NCBI RefSeq assembly: GCF_001941845.1
Contig: NZ_CP018870.1
Location: 5,556,001 to 5,620,000, forward strand
DNA from: Streptomyces sp. TN58
GTDB taxonomy: Bacteria; Actinomycetota; Actinomycetes; Streptomycetales; Streptomycetaceae
Direction of reading: 5' to 3'
Length of the DNA stretch: 64,000 nucleotides
Shown here piece after piece: positions 33,220-42,413 of the stretch. The translations under genes and the position numbers were made by a program. The notes below the pieces were generated by a model. The model was not told where the DNA came from. It saw only the letters and a list, made by a program, of their open reading frames with translations, and ran no database searches. Numbering within the stretch: position 1 is the first letter of the stretch; each line of letters opens with the position of its first letter.

Positions 33220-34737
33220 GTGGCCGCCATGGAGCGGAGACAGGACAGGACTCGTCACGGCGACGCGCACGCGGCGAGGGAGGGCCGCGCGAAGCCCGTG
33301 CAGGACCTCGAAGGCCTCCCTTCGAGCGCCACCGCGCCCGGCGCCGCGCCCGCCACCGCATCCGGCGCCGCGCCCCAGGACGCCGCTCTGGCCGAGCTCG
33401 CGGACTGGGTGCGCATAGCGTCCGTCTCCTCCGACCCGGACCGGGCCCACGACGTGCGCCGGTCGGCCCGCTGGCTCGCCGGGGCACTGCGCCGCACCGG
33501 CTTCCCGCGTGTCGAGATCTGGGAAACGGAAGGCCTGCCGGCCGTCTACGCCTCCTGGCCGGCAGCCGATCCGGAGGCACCGGCCCTGCTGGTCTACAGC
33601 CACCACGACGTGCACGCCGTCGATCCTTCCGAATGGCAGGTCACCGAGCCGTTCTCGCCGCTCCTGCGGGACGGCCGGCTCCACGGCCGAGGGGCGTCGG
33701 ACGCCAAGGGCCAGATCATGAGCCACCTGTGGGCCCTGCGCACGCACCTCGCGCAGCGCACCGCCCCGGCCGTGACGGTGCGGTACCTGATCGAAGGTGA
33801 GGAGGAAGTCGGCTCGGTACACATGGCCGACCTGCTGTCGGAGCACGCCGAAGACCTGGCCGCCGACGTCGTGATGGTGTCCGACTCGATGCTCTGGTCC
33901 CTGGACGAGCCCACCGTGTGCGCCGCGGTGCGCGGGTCCGTCACCGCGTCCCTCACCGTCCGCGGGGCCGCCCGTGACCTCCACAGCGGCGCCGTCTCCG
34001 GCGCCGCCGCGAACGCCGCGGTCGAACTGTGCCGCCTCGTGGACCTCCTCGGCGACGCGTCGGGCCGCGTCACCCTGCCCCACTTCTACGACGCGGTGGC
34101 CGCCCCGCCCCCCGACCTGCGCGCCGGCGTGGGCTCCGTCGCCTTCGACCTGACGGACTGGCAGGCCGAGACCGGTACGCTCGGCGCCCCCGGCGAAGCG
34201 GGGTTCACGGTCCCCGAACGGCTGTGGACCCGCCCTTCCTACGAGGTCGCCCGCCTCACCGCCGGTCGCACCGACGCACCGGCACTCGGCCTCATTCCGG
34301 CGGAAGCCAGTGCCGACCTGCTGTTCCGGCTCGTACCCGACCAGCGGGCCGACCAGGTCGCCGACCAGCTGCGAGCATGGCTGGCCCGGCACCGGCGGCC
34401 CGGGTTCGGCTACGGCCTGGAGATCTCCTCCACCATCTCGGACCCCTACCGGACACCCCCGGACACGCCGGCGCTCACGGCCCTCACCCGAGCCGTCAGC
34501 CAGGCCTACGGGGCTCCGGCCCGGCACATCGGCAACGGGGGAGCGGCTCCCGGCGCGCAGCTCGCCGGCGCCTGCGACGCGCCGGTGCTGTTCTTCGGGA
34601 CGGGCCTCCCCGCAGACGGTTGGCACGGCCCGGACGAGCGGGTCGAGGTCCAGGCGCTGCGCCTCGGAGTCGGCACGCTGACCCGCTTCCTCGACGAGGT
34701 GTCGACCGGCGACGGGCGAACCCGCCAGAAGACGTGA
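33220..34737 (+). CDS. M20-family metallopeptidase or amidohydrolase
   Basis: 505 aa. Zinc ligands and catalytic residues of M20/M28-like dipeptidases: YSHHDVHAVDP, GRGASDAKGQ and the catalytic Glu pair in EGEEEVGS, then the dimerisation (lid) domain and a final ligand in the C-terminal part. It is probably a cytosolic dipeptidase or N-acyl-amino-acid deacylase using two zinc ions. The first 50 residues are low-complexity, so the true start (GTG 33220, or ATG 33229) is uncertain. No close operon partner. Confidence 0.83.
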   Translation: MAAMERRQDRTRHGDAHAAREGRAKPVQDLEGLPSSATAPGAAPATASGAAPQDAALAELADWVRIASVSSDPDRAHDVRRSARWLAGALRRTGFPRVEIWETEGLPAVYASWPAADPEAPALLVYSHHDVHAVDPSEWQVTEPFSPLLRDGRLHGRGASDAKGQIMSHLWALRTHLAQRTAPAVTVRYLIEGEEEVGSVHMADLLSEHAEDLAADVVMVSDSMLWSLDEPTVCAAVRGSVTASLTVRGAARDLHSGAVSGAAANAAVELCRLVDLLGDASGRVTLPHFYDAVAAPPPDLRAGVGSVAFDLTDWQAETGTLGAPGEAGFTVPERLWTRPSYEVARLTAGRTDAPALGLIPAEASADLLFRLVPDQRADQVADQLRAWLARHRRPGFGYGLEISSTISDPYRTPPDTPALTALTRAVSQAYGAPARHIGNGGAAPGAQLAGACDAPVLFFGTGLPADGWHGPDERVEVQALRLGVGTLTRFLDEVSTGDGRTRQKT

Positions 34738-34917
34738 CGGACCGGCCGCGCGGGGCACGCCGTGCCGGTGGTGCGCGCCGCCTGGTGGCCTAATTCCGCG
34801 CGCCGGGTGCCCGCGCCCTGCCCAGAGTGGGTCACACGAGACGCGACGGCGGCGCCCGGCCCTCCCCCGAGGGCGGGTGGCGTCGGGCGCCGGAACCGAG
34901 GGAAGGCAAGGCACAGC

Positions 34918-35664
34918 ATGGACAGCGCGGTACAGGTCGACCTGACGGGCAAGCAGGCTCTGGTCACCGGCGGGGCCCGGGGGCTGGGCGCCGCCATCGC
35001 ACGGCGGCTCGCCGCGGCCGGCGCCTCCGTGCTGGTCGCCGACGTACGCAAGGACCTCGCCCAGCAGCTGTGCGCGGACCTCGTCGTGGCGGGCGGCCGT
35101 GCCCGCTTCGTCGAGATGGACGTGTGCGACCCCGTCGCGGTCGCGGCCGTCCTCGGGGACGTCGAGGCGGACGGCGGCCGGGTGGACATCCTGGTCAACA
35201 ACGCGGCGGTCGACGTGTCCAAGTCCGTCGAGCACCTGACCGCGGAGGAGGTCAGACACGTGGTGACCACCAACCTGCTCGGCCCGATGTACCTGTGCCT
35301 GCACACCTACCGGCGCATGGTGGCCGCGGGCGGTGGCCACATCGTCAACATCCTGTCCACCGCGGCGAACCGGACCTGGACGGAAGCGGGCCCCTACGCG
35401 GCGAGCAAGTCCGGGCTGCGGGCGTTCACCCACACCCTGTTCAAGGAGGCGCAGCGGGACTGCACCGGGATCGGCGTCACCGGGATCATCGCCGGGGGCA
35501 TGGAGACCGCTTTCATCATGGACCGGTTCCCGGACGCCGACACCGCGCTGCTCCAGAGCCCGGAGGTCGTGGCCGACACGGTCATGTACGCGCTGTCCGT
35601 GCCCGCCGGGAGCGTGGTCGGCGAGCTCGTCGTGGTGCCCCGCCGGGAACCCTCCTGGCCCTGA
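34918..35664 (+). CDS. short-chain dehydrogenase/reductase (SDR)
   Basis: 248 aa. Classical SDR: TGGARGLGAAIA dinucleotide loop (17-28), NNAAVD, catalytic Ser in NILSTAAN and YxxxK in PYAASKSG. No N-terminal signal. A GGAAGG ribosome site precedes the ATG by eleven bases. The following gene, 14 bases on, is another SDR, so the two form a small operon. The substrate is not deducible. Confidence 0.85.
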   Translation: MDSAVQVDLTGKQALVTGGARGLGAAIARRLAAAGASVLVADVRKDLAQQLCADLVVAGGRARFVEMDVCDPVAVAAVLGDVEADGGRVDILVNNAAVDVSKSVEHLTAEEVRHVVTTNLLGPMYLCLHTYRRMVAAGGGHIVNILSTAANRTWTEAGPYAASKSGLRAFTHTLFKEAQRDCTGIGVTGIIAGGMETAFIMDRFPDADTALLQSPEVVADTVMYALSVPAGSVVGELVVVPRREPSWP

Positions 35665-35678
35665 CGGAAGGCTCGACC

Positions 35679-36488
35679 ATGATCAGTCCTCTGGACTTCT
35701 CGCCCACCACGGCGGTGGTCACCGGCTCCGACTCCGGAATCGGCCGCGCAGTCGCCGTCCATCTGGCCACGGCCGGACTGGACGTCGGCATCACCTGGCA
35801 CGAGGACGAGGAGGGGGCCGAGCGCACGGCCGCGGAGGTCCGGGCGCGCGGCCGGCGTGCCGTGCTCGCCCGCCTCGACCTCACCGACCTGCCCGCCGCC
35901 GCCGACGTCGTCGACCGGCTCGCCGACGGACTCGGGCGGATCGACGTGCTCGTGAACAACGCGGGCACCGGAACCGCCACACCCTTCCTGGACCTGGACC
36001 TGACCACCGTCCGCCAGGTCCTCGACGTCGACCTCGTGGGCCCGCTGCTGTGCGGTCAACGGGCGGCCCGGCACATGATCCGCCAGGGCACCGGCGGCCG
36101 GATCGTCAACGTCACCTCCGTCCACGAACACCAGCCGCGCGTCGGCGCAGGACCGTACTGCGCCGCCAAGGGCGGACTGGGCCTCCTCACACAGGTGATG
36201 GCACTCGAACTCGCCGAACACGGCATCACCGTGAATGCGGTGGCTCCGGGGGAGATCGCCACGCCCATGACCGGCCAGGAGGACGAGGACGTACGGGCGC
36301 AGTCCCGGCCGGGCGTCCCCGCCGGCCGGCCGGGCGACGCCCACGAGGTCGCCGCCGTCGTCGCCTTCCTGGCCGGAGCCTCGGCTTCCTACGTCACCGG
36401 TGCCTCCTGGGTGGTGGACGGGGGCATGCTGCGGATGGGCCCCATGGCCGGGTCGCACATGGACCACGACCGGTGGCGCCGGCCCTGA
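35679..36488 (+). CDS. short-chain dehydrogenase/reductase (SDR)
   Basis: 269 aa. Classical SDR close to glucose-1-dehydrogenase or 3-oxoacyl-ACP reductase types: TGSDSGIGRAVA loop, VNNAGTG, NVTSVHEHQPR with catalytic Ser, PYCAAKGG (YxxxK) and VTGASWVVDGGM. GGAAGG lies before the ATG. Only 14 bases after the first SDR. A 22-residue C-terminal extension (MRMGPMAGSHMDHDRW...) is unusual for the family. Confidence 0.87.
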   Translation: MISPLDFSPTTAVVTGSDSGIGRAVAVHLATAGLDVGITWHEDEEGAERTAAEVRARGRRAVLARLDLTDLPAAADVVDRLADGLGRIDVLVNNAGTGTATPFLDLDLTTVRQVLDVDLVGPLLCGQRAARHMIRQGTGGRIVNVTSVHEHQPRVGAGPYCAAKGGLGLLTQVMALELAEHGITVNAVAPGEIATPMTGQEDEDVRAQSRPGVPAGRPGDAHEVAAVVAFLAGASASYVTGASWVVDGGMLRMGPMAGSHMDHDRWRRP

Positions 36489-36599
36489 GCGCGGTGGCGC
36501 AGGTCCGTGCTCCCCCCTCCCCCCCCGGCGGCCGAACCTGGGGTCCCGTACCGGCCCGGTCGGGGCGGGTGCCCGCCGGCCCGGTGCTAGCTTCGCCCG

Positions 36600-37700
36600 G
36601 TGGCAGCGGACCGACGGCGGAAGGACCACCCGGTGGGCGGTGCGGGAAGCACGTACCAGGGCGCCGGACAGCGCGCCCACATCGGTTCGTTCGCCTCCGG
36701 CGGAGGCCGCGGGATCACCACGGCGGCCGTGGACCCCGTCACGGGGGCGCTCACCGTACTGGGCGTCGTCGAGAGCGCCGGGGACGCCCCGTGCCTGGCC
36801 CTGTCCGCCGACCGGCAGGTGCTCTACGCCGCCGGGGGCACCGATCCCGGCACGGCGGCCGCGTACCGGATCACCGCAGACGGCCTCGCCCCGCTGGGAG
36901 GGCCCGTCCCAGTCGACGGCGTCGGTCCCGTGCATCTGAGCGCCGTCGGGGACCGGCTGCTGGTCGCCAACTACGCGTCCGGCAACGTCAGCAGCCTCCC
37001 GATCGCGGCCGACGGCAGGCCGGAGGGCACAGCCGCCGTCCTCGCCCCCAGCGGCCGCGGGCCCGACCCCGAGCGGCAGGCAGGCCCGCACCCCCACCAC
37101 GTGACGCCCGATCCGAGCGGCCGCTGGGTGCTCGGCGCGGACCTCGGTACCGACTCCGTACGCGTGTACGAGCGCGATCCGGTCGGCGGGCCCCTCCGCG
37201 TACGGGCCGAGACGCCGCTGCGTGCCGGGAGCGGTCCCCGGGAGGTGGCCTTCCACCCGCGCGGGGACGTGGCGTACGTGATCCACGAGCTGGAACCGCA
37301 GCTGACCGTCTGCCGGTGGGACGCCGGCTCCGGGCGCCTGTACCCCACCGGTGAGGTCGCGCTGGGCTCGGGCGACGCAGCGGCGGGCACCAGGGAGTAC
37401 CCGTCGGTCGCGCTCGTCTCCCCGGACGGCCGCTTCGTGTGGGCGGCGATCCGGGGCAGCAGCCTCGTCACCACCCTGTCGCTGTCCGACGGCCCCGAGA
37501 AGCCGCGGATCACCGATGCCGCGGACTGCGGCGGTCAGTGGCCGCGGCACCTCGCGATCGGCCCGTCGGCCCGGCACCTGTACGTGTCCAACGAGTGGTC
37601 CGGCGACGTCACCTGGTTCGACATCGACCCGGAGACCGGACACCCGCTCCCCGCGGGCCGGCTTGAAGTCCCGGCCGCCGCCTGCGTCGTCATCGTCTGA
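36600..37700 (+). CDS. lactonase-family beta-propeller protein
   Basis: 366 aa. Seven-bladed propeller of the Pgl/YbhE lactonase family: GSFASGGGRGI, PCLALSADRQVLYAA, VANYASGNVSSLPI, HHVTPDPSGRWVLGADLGTD, EVAFHPRGDVAYVIHE, ARHLYVSNEWSGDVTWF. Some members hydrolyse 6-phosphogluconolactone. The GTG at 36600 lies six bases after TAGCTT (36588-36593), so the message is probably leaderless; no ribosome site is seen. The first 25 residues are poorly conserved. Confidence 0.82.
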   Translation: MAADRRRKDHPVGGAGSTYQGAGQRAHIGSFASGGGRGITTAAVDPVTGALTVLGVVESAGDAPCLALSADRQVLYAAGGTDPGTAAAYRITADGLAPLGGPVPVDGVGPVHLSAVGDRLLVANYASGNVSSLPIAADGRPEGTAAVLAPSGRGPDPERQAGPHPHHVTPDPSGRWVLGADLGTDSVRVYERDPVGGPLRVRAETPLRAGSGPREVAFHPRGDVAYVIHELEPQLTVCRWDAGSGRLYPTGEVALGSGDAAAGTREYPSVALVSPDGRFVWAAIRGSSLVTTLSLSDGPEKPRITDAADCGGQWPRHLAIGPSARHLYVSNEWSGDVTWFDIDPETGHPLPAGRLEVPAAACVVIV

Positions 37701-37737
37701 ACACGGTGACCGTCACCTGAACACGGCGACGGTCACC
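37698..37737 (+). terminator. tandem 20-bp repeat forming a terminator hairpin
   Basis: TGAACACGGTGACCGTCACC (37698-37717, including the lactonase stop codon) is repeated at 37718-37737 with two changes. GTGACCGTC (37706-37714) in copy one pairs with GACGGTCAC (37728-37736) in copy two, a perfect 9-bp stem with a 13-base loop. Each copy is also nearly self-complementary. Confidence 0.6.
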
Positions 37738-37885
37738 CGACTGCCCGCTCCCGCGTGCCGCACCCCCACGGCTCCAGCAGGCTGGGGCCGTACCCGCGGG
37801 CTCTTCTCCGGCGTGAGCGGGGGCCGTCTGCCGCCCCTCCCGGTTGCCGCGTCCCGCGCCGTCCCTGCCGCACGAGGAGATCACC

Positions 37886-38848
37886 ATGGGCTCATCGCAC
37901 GCGCCGCGCTGGGAGCACGCCGTCGTCACCGGCGGTGCGGGCTTCGTCGGCTCCCACCTGTGCTCCGCCCTGCTGGCCGCCGGGACCGCGGTCACCTGCG
38001 TCGACGACTTCAGCACGGGGCGGCCGGAGAACATCTCGGAACTGCTCGACCGTCCCGGATTCACCCTGCTGGAGACGAACGTCTCGCGCCCCTTCACCGT
38101 GCGGAGGGACCCGGACCTCGTACTGCACCTGGCCTCCCCGGCCTCCCCCGCCGACTACCTCCGGCTGCCGCTGCACACGTTGGAGGCGGGAAGCCTCGGC
38201 ACACGCAACGCCCTGGAGCTGGCCCGCCACAGCGGTGCCCGCTTCGTCCTCGCCTCCACGTCCGAGGTCTACGGGGATCCGCAGGAGCACCCGCAGAGCG
38301 AGCGGTACTGGGGCCACGTTAACCCCGTCGGCCCGCGCAGCGTCTACGACGAGGCCAAACGCTTCGGCGAGGCACTGAGCAGCGCCCACGCGTCGGCCCT
38401 GGGCACGGACGCGTGCATCGTGCGGCTGTTCAACACCTACGGTCCGCGCATGCGGGGCTATGACGGTCGCGCCGTTCCCACCTTCATCCGGCAGGCGCTG
38501 GCGGGTGCCCCGCTGACCGTCACCGGCGACGGCCTCCAGACCCGTTCGCTGTGCTACGTCGAGGACACCGTCGCCGGCATCCTCGCGGCGGCCGACCACG
38601 GGATGCGGGGGCCGGTCAACCTCGGCAACCCCGACGAGCTCACCATGCTGGAGCTGGCCCGCTGGATCGTCGAACTGACCGGCTCCTCCTCGCAGATCAC
38701 CTTCATCGAGCGGCCGACCGACGACCCGACCGTGCGCTGCCCGGACATCACGCTGGCCCGGGACAAGCTGCAGTGGGAGCCGCGCGTGGCGGCCGAGGAC
38801 GGGCTGCGCCGCACGATCGCCTGGTTCCGCGCGGAGGGCGACGGCTGA
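37886..38848 (+). CDS. NAD-dependent epimerase/dehydratase, UDP-glucuronate-decarboxylase-like
   Basis: 320 aa. Extended SDR with GGAGFVGSHLCSALL loop (about 15-29), STSEVYGDP (catalytic Ser/Thr) and YDEAKRFGE (YxxxK). The stretch LASPASPADYLRLPL and the RLFNTYGPRM block resemble UDP-xylose synthase or related nucleotide-sugar decarboxylases. GAGGAG precedes the ATG. First gene of the glycoconjugate cluster. It does not look like HldD, the ADP-heptose 6-epimerase. Confidence 0.82.
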   Translation: MGSSHAPRWEHAVVTGGAGFVGSHLCSALLAAGTAVTCVDDFSTGRPENISELLDRPGFTLLETNVSRPFTVRRDPDLVLHLASPASPADYLRLPLHTLEAGSLGTRNALELARHSGARFVLASTSEVYGDPQEHPQSERYWGHVNPVGPRSVYDEAKRFGEALSSAHASALGTDACIVRLFNTYGPRMRGYDGRAVPTFIRQALAGAPLTVTGDGLQTRSLCYVEDTVAGILAAADHGMRGPVNLGNPDELTMLELARWIVELTGSSSQITFIERPTDDPTVRCPDITLARDKLQWEPRVAAEDGLRRTIAWFRAEGDG

Positions 38849-38932
38849 GCCCTTCGGCTCCCTCGTGCTCCACCGGCGGCCGCGCCCCCTCGGCCCCGCC
38901 CGGTTCCCCCAGCCGAAAGGGCACTTCCCCCG

Positions 38933-40588
38933 ATGCGCATTCTCGGAATCAACGCGCTCTTCCACGACCCGTCCGCCGCCCTCGTCATCGACGGCCGTAC
39001 GGTCGCCGCCGCCGAGGAGGAGCGGTTCTCCCGCCGGAAGCACGGCAAGCGGCCGGTGCCCTTCTCCGCCTGGGAGCTGCCGGAACAGGCCGCGGCCTGG
39101 TGCCTGAAGCGGGCCGGCCTGCGTCCGCGGGACCTCGACGCGGTGGCGTACTCGTACGACCCGGCTCTGGCGCGGCCGGCCGACGCCATGGGCCTGCACG
39201 ACCCGTGGGACCACCTCCGCCAGACGTACGCGCGTGAGGCGCCAGGGTTCCTGGCGACCGCCCTGCCCGGCCTCGATCCCGGTCTCGTGCGCTTCGTTCC
39301 GCACCACATGGCCCATGCCGCGTCCGGCGCCTTCGCGGCGGACGGCGCCGACCGGAGCTCCGTCCTGGTCCTCGACGGGCGCGGGGAACGCGCCTCGCAC
39401 CTGGCGGCCCGCCGGATCGGCGACAGGCTGGAGCCGCTGTACGCGCAGGAGCTTCCGCACTCGCTCGGCCTGGTCTACGAGGAACTCACCGAGCACCTCG
39501 GGTTCTTGAGGTCCTCCGACGAGTTCAAGGTGATGGCCCTCGCCTCCCACGGGCGCCCGCGGATGCTGGCCGAGCTGCGCCGCCACGTCCACCCGACGGG
39601 CGACGGCGGCTTCCGTGCCACCGGAGTGCCCTGGGGCGAGTTCTGCCCGTCCCGGGGCGCGGACGAGCCGTGGAGCGGGGCCCACGCCGATCTCGCCGCG
39701 AGCGCCCAGGCCGTCCTGGAAGAGACGATGCTGGACCTGGTCCGATGGCTCCACGGCCGCACCCATGACGACGTGCTCACGCTGGCCGGGGGCGTCGCGC
39801 TGAACTGCGTGGCCAACTCCCGTATCGCGCGCGAGGGTCCGTTCTCCCGCGTGTGGGTCCAGCCGGCCGCCGGAGACGCGGGAACGGCCCTGGGGAGCGC
39901 GCTGCTCCTCGCCGCCGGGGCGGGGGACGCCCCCGAGCCCATGGCCGGCGCGGACCTGGGCCGCGACTGGTCCGACGCGGAACTGGGTGCCTGGCTCAAG
40001 ACGGCCGGAGTGCCCTTCGAACGGCCCCAGGACATCGCGGCCACCGTCGCCGAGGCGCTCGCCGACAACGCCGTCGTGGCCTGGTTCCAAGGCCGTTCGG
40101 AGTTCGGCCCGCGGGCCCTGGGACACCGCTCGTTGCTCGCCCATCCCGGACACGCGGGAAACCTGGAACGTCTCAACGACGTCAAGGGCCGTGAACAGTT
40201 CCGCCCCGTGGCCCCGATGGTGATCGCCGACCGGGCGGCCGAGATCTTCGACGGACCGCTGCCGAGCCCGTACATGCTGTTCGTCCACGACGTGGCCGCC
40301 GACTGGCGCGAGCGCATCCCGGCGGTGGTCCACGTCGACGGCACCGCCCGCATCCAGACCGTGGATCCGGAGCGTGAGCCCCTGGTGGCACGGATGCTCA
40401 CCGAGTTCGAACGGCGCACCGGACTGCCGGTCGTGGTCAACACCAGCCTCAACACCGCCGGCCGGCCGATGGTCGACGACCCCCGGGACGCCCTGGAGTG
40501 CTTCGGCTCGTCGCCGGTGGAACTGCTGGCCATCGGGCCGTACGCCGTGCGCCGGGCCGGCATCTTCCGCTCCGGCGAGGAAGGTTGA
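38933..40588 (+). CDS. NodU/CmcH-family O-carbamoyltransferase
   Basis: 551 aa. N-terminal Hsp70-like half opens ILGINALFHDPSAALVIDG; HHMAHAASGAF carries metal-binding histidines; GGVALNCVAN and GRSEFGPRALGHRS are family blocks; the YrdC-like C-terminal half runs to the end (PVVVNTSLNTAGRPMV). Members transfer carbamoyl from carbamoyl phosphate through carbamoyl-AMP to a sugar hydroxyl. Here the sugar is probably part of the heptose-containing glycoconjugate made by the neighbouring genes. The ribosome site is weak (GAAAGGG, eleven bases upstream). Confidence 0.88.
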   Translation: MRILGINALFHDPSAALVIDGRTVAAAEEERFSRRKHGKRPVPFSAWELPEQAAAWCLKRAGLRPRDLDAVAYSYDPALARPADAMGLHDPWDHLRQTYAREAPGFLATALPGLDPGLVRFVPHHMAHAASGAFAADGADRSSVLVLDGRGERASHLAARRIGDRLEPLYAQELPHSLGLVYEELTEHLGFLRSSDEFKVMALASHGRPRMLAELRRHVHPTGDGGFRATGVPWGEFCPSRGADEPWSGAHADLAASAQAVLEETMLDLVRWLHGRTHDDVLTLAGGVALNCVANSRIAREGPFSRVWVQPAAGDAGTALGSALLLAAGAGDAPEPMAGADLGRDWSDAELGAWLKTAGVPFERPQDIAATVAEALADNAVVAWFQGRSEFGPRALGHRSLLAHPGHAGNLERLNDVKGREQFRPVAPMVIADRAAEIFDGPLPSPYMLFVHDVAADWRERIPAVVHVDGTARIQTVDPEREPLVARMLTEFERRTGLPVVVNTSLNTAGRPMVDDPRDALECFGSSPVELLAIGPYAVRRAGIFRSGEEG

Positions 40589-40593
40589 CCGCC

Positions 40594-41700
40594 ATGTACC
40601 CGACTCCGATGCGCCCGACCCCCGTGCACCCGGCCCCCGTGGTCCCGCCGCCTTACGCGATCGTCGTACCCACCCTCGGCCGGCCCAGCCTCAGGGCCTG
40701 CCTGGACGCCGTCGCCGCCGCCACGGCCTCCGGGTGCGGCCCCGCACGGATCGTCCTCGTACACGACCGTCCGGGCCCCGACGGAACTCCACCGGCGGTG
40801 GACGTCCCCCCGGCGCTCCAACCGATCACGACCGTCGTGGCCGGCCGTGCCCGGGGCCCGGCGGCCGCCCGCAACACCGGAACACGGGCGGCGGGCCAGG
40901 TGCCCTGGATCGTCTTCCTCGACGACGACGTGGTTCCGGCCCAAAGCTGGGGAGAGGCCCTGGCGCGTGATCTGGCCTCGGCGTCCCGGGACACCGCGGC
41001 CGTCACGGCCCGCATCGAAGTCCCCCTTCCGCCCGGCCGCCGTCCCACGGACTGGGAGCGCAACACGGCCGGACTGGCCACCGCCCGCTGGATCACGGCG
41101 GACATGGCCTTCCGCCGCGAGGCGCTGGAAGCCGCCGGCGGCTTCGACGAGCGCTTCCGGCGCGCCTTCCGGGAGGACGCCGACCTGGCCCTGCGGCTGA
41201 TCGAGGGCGGCTGGGTCCTGGCTTCGGGAAGCCGCCGTACCAGCCATCCGGTCCGCCCCGCCGATCGCTGGATCTCCGTACGGCTCCAGGCAGGCAACGC
41301 CGACGACGTACTGATGGGCCGCCTGCACGGTCCCGGCTGGTGGGGCCGGGCGGGCGCCCCTCGCGGGCGCCTGCCGCGCCATGCCGCCGTGACCGCGGCC
41401 GCCGCCGCTGCCGCCGGCTGTGCGCTCGCGGGCAGGAGGGGCGCCGCCGCCTGGTGTGCGGCCGGCTGGGTGGCGGGCGCCGCCGAGTTCGCCGCGGCCC
41501 GGATCACACCCGGGCCGCGCACCCGGGACGAGGTCGTCACCATGGCGGTCACGAGCGCGGTCATCCCCGCGCTGGCGGTCTGGCACTGGCTGCGCGGGAC
41601 GGTCGTACACCGCCGTGTCGGCCGGGCGCAACCGGCGGCGCCGCCCGGGAGCCGCCCCGCGGCTCCGCAGGAGGCTCCCCGCGCGCAGGTGCGGTCGTGA
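40594..41700 (+). CDS. family 2 glycosyltransferase with C-terminal membrane region
   Basis: 368 aa. GT-A fold: YAIVVPTLGRPSLRACLDAV at the N-terminus, DxD in VFLDDDVVP, and ADMAFRREALEAAGGFDERF acceptor loop. Hydrophobic segments at about 265-330 suggest membrane association. It begins six bases after the carbamoyltransferase stop, with GAGGAAGG upstream. Donor and acceptor are unknown. Overlaps gmhB (GTGA). Confidence 0.86.
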   Translation: MYPTPMRPTPVHPAPVVPPPYAIVVPTLGRPSLRACLDAVAAATASGCGPARIVLVHDRPGPDGTPPAVDVPPALQPITTVVAGRARGPAAARNTGTRAAGQVPWIVFLDDDVVPAQSWGEALARDLASASRDTAAVTARIEVPLPPGRRPTDWERNTAGLATARWITADMAFRREALEAAGGFDERFRRAFREDADLALRLIEGGWVLASGSRRTSHPVRPADRWISVRLQAGNADDVLMGRLHGPGWWGRAGAPRGRLPRHAAVTAAAAAAAGCALAGRRGAAAWCAAGWVAGAAEFAAARITPGPRTRDEVVTMAVTSAVIPALAVWHWLRGTVVHRRVGRAQPAAPPGSRPAAPQEAPRAQVRS

Positions 41701-42413
41701 GGGACCGGCCCGTCGCGGGCACGTCCGCCGGGAAGGCCGCGCCGGGGGCCGTCCCCTGGCTGTGGGACCGCCCCCGTAAGGCCAGTACTCCGCGTCGGCC
41801 CGGGCGGTCCGGCGGGCTGCCGGAAGCGGTCCTCTTCGACCGTGACGGCACGCTCGTCGCCGACGTCCCGTACAACGGCGACCCCGCCCGGGTCGCGCCC
41901 ATGCCCACGGCGCCGGCCGCGGTGGCCGCGCTGCGCCGGCTCGGGGTTCCGGTCGGTGTCGTGAGCAACCAGTCGGGCGTCGCCCGCGGGCTGCTGACGC
42001 GGGAGCAGGTCGCGGCGGTGCGCCGACGCGTGGACGAACTGTTCGGCCCGTTCGACGTGTGGGCCGTGTGCCCCCACGGCCCCGAGGACGGCTGCGGCTG
42101 CCGCAAACCCGCACCGGGGCTGGTCCTCGCCGCCTGTGAGCGGCTGGGCGCCGCCCCCGAACGGACCGTCGTCGTCGGCGACATCGGCTCCGACGTGCGG
42201 GCCGCCTCCGCCGCGGGCGCGCGCGGAGTGCTGGTGCCGACACCCGTCACCCGCCCCGAAGAGGTCGCGGCCGCCCGCGAGACGGCGGGCGATCTGCTCG
42301 CCGCCGTCCGCCTCGTCTGCCCGACCGGCTCCGAAGCCGGCCGCGGCACGCACCCCGGCCCGACCCGAGCCCCGGCGCGGCAGCGCCCGCGCGCCACCGG
42401 TGGTGCCCGATGA
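41697..42413 (+). CDS. gmhB: D-glycero-D-manno-heptose-1,7-bisphosphate phosphatase
   Basis: 238 aa. HAD-IIIA phosphatase: motif I VLFDRDGTLV with Asp48/Asp50, motif II VVSNQSGVARG, the zinc loop CPHGPEDGCGCRKPAPG with the Cys-His-Cys-Cys ligands typical of GmhB, and GDIGSDVRAA as motif IV. It removes the 7-phosphate... more exactly the C7 phosphate of heptose 1,7-bisphosphate to give heptose 1-phosphate for activation. A histidinol phosphatase is the alternative, but gmhA and hldE are in the same cluster. A 40-residue N-terminal extension is unusual. GTGA start overlap upstream, ATGA overlap downstream. Confidence 0.85.
   Translation: MRDRPVAGTSAGKAAPGAVPWLWDRPRKASTPRRPGRSGGLPEAVLFDRDGTLVADVPYNGDPARVAPMPTAPAAVAALRRLGVPVGVVSNQSGVARGLLTREQVAAVRRRVDELFGPFDVWAVCPHGPEDGCGCRKPAPGLVLAACERLGAAPERTVVVGDIGSDVRAASAAGARGVLVPTPVTRPEEVAAARETAGDLLAAVRLVCPTGSEAGRGTHPGPTRAPARQRPRATGGAR

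Noticed and set aside
36400..37354. Plus-strand open frames overlapping the lactonase gene
   Set aside because: They are out-of-frame shadows of the SDR and lactonase genes, with no motif and no start signal.
37886..38848. HldD (ADP-heptose 6-epimerase)
   Set aside because: Although an epimerase in a heptose cluster invites this, the SPASPADYL and VYGDP blocks fit UXS-like nucleotide-sugar decarboxylases better than HldD.
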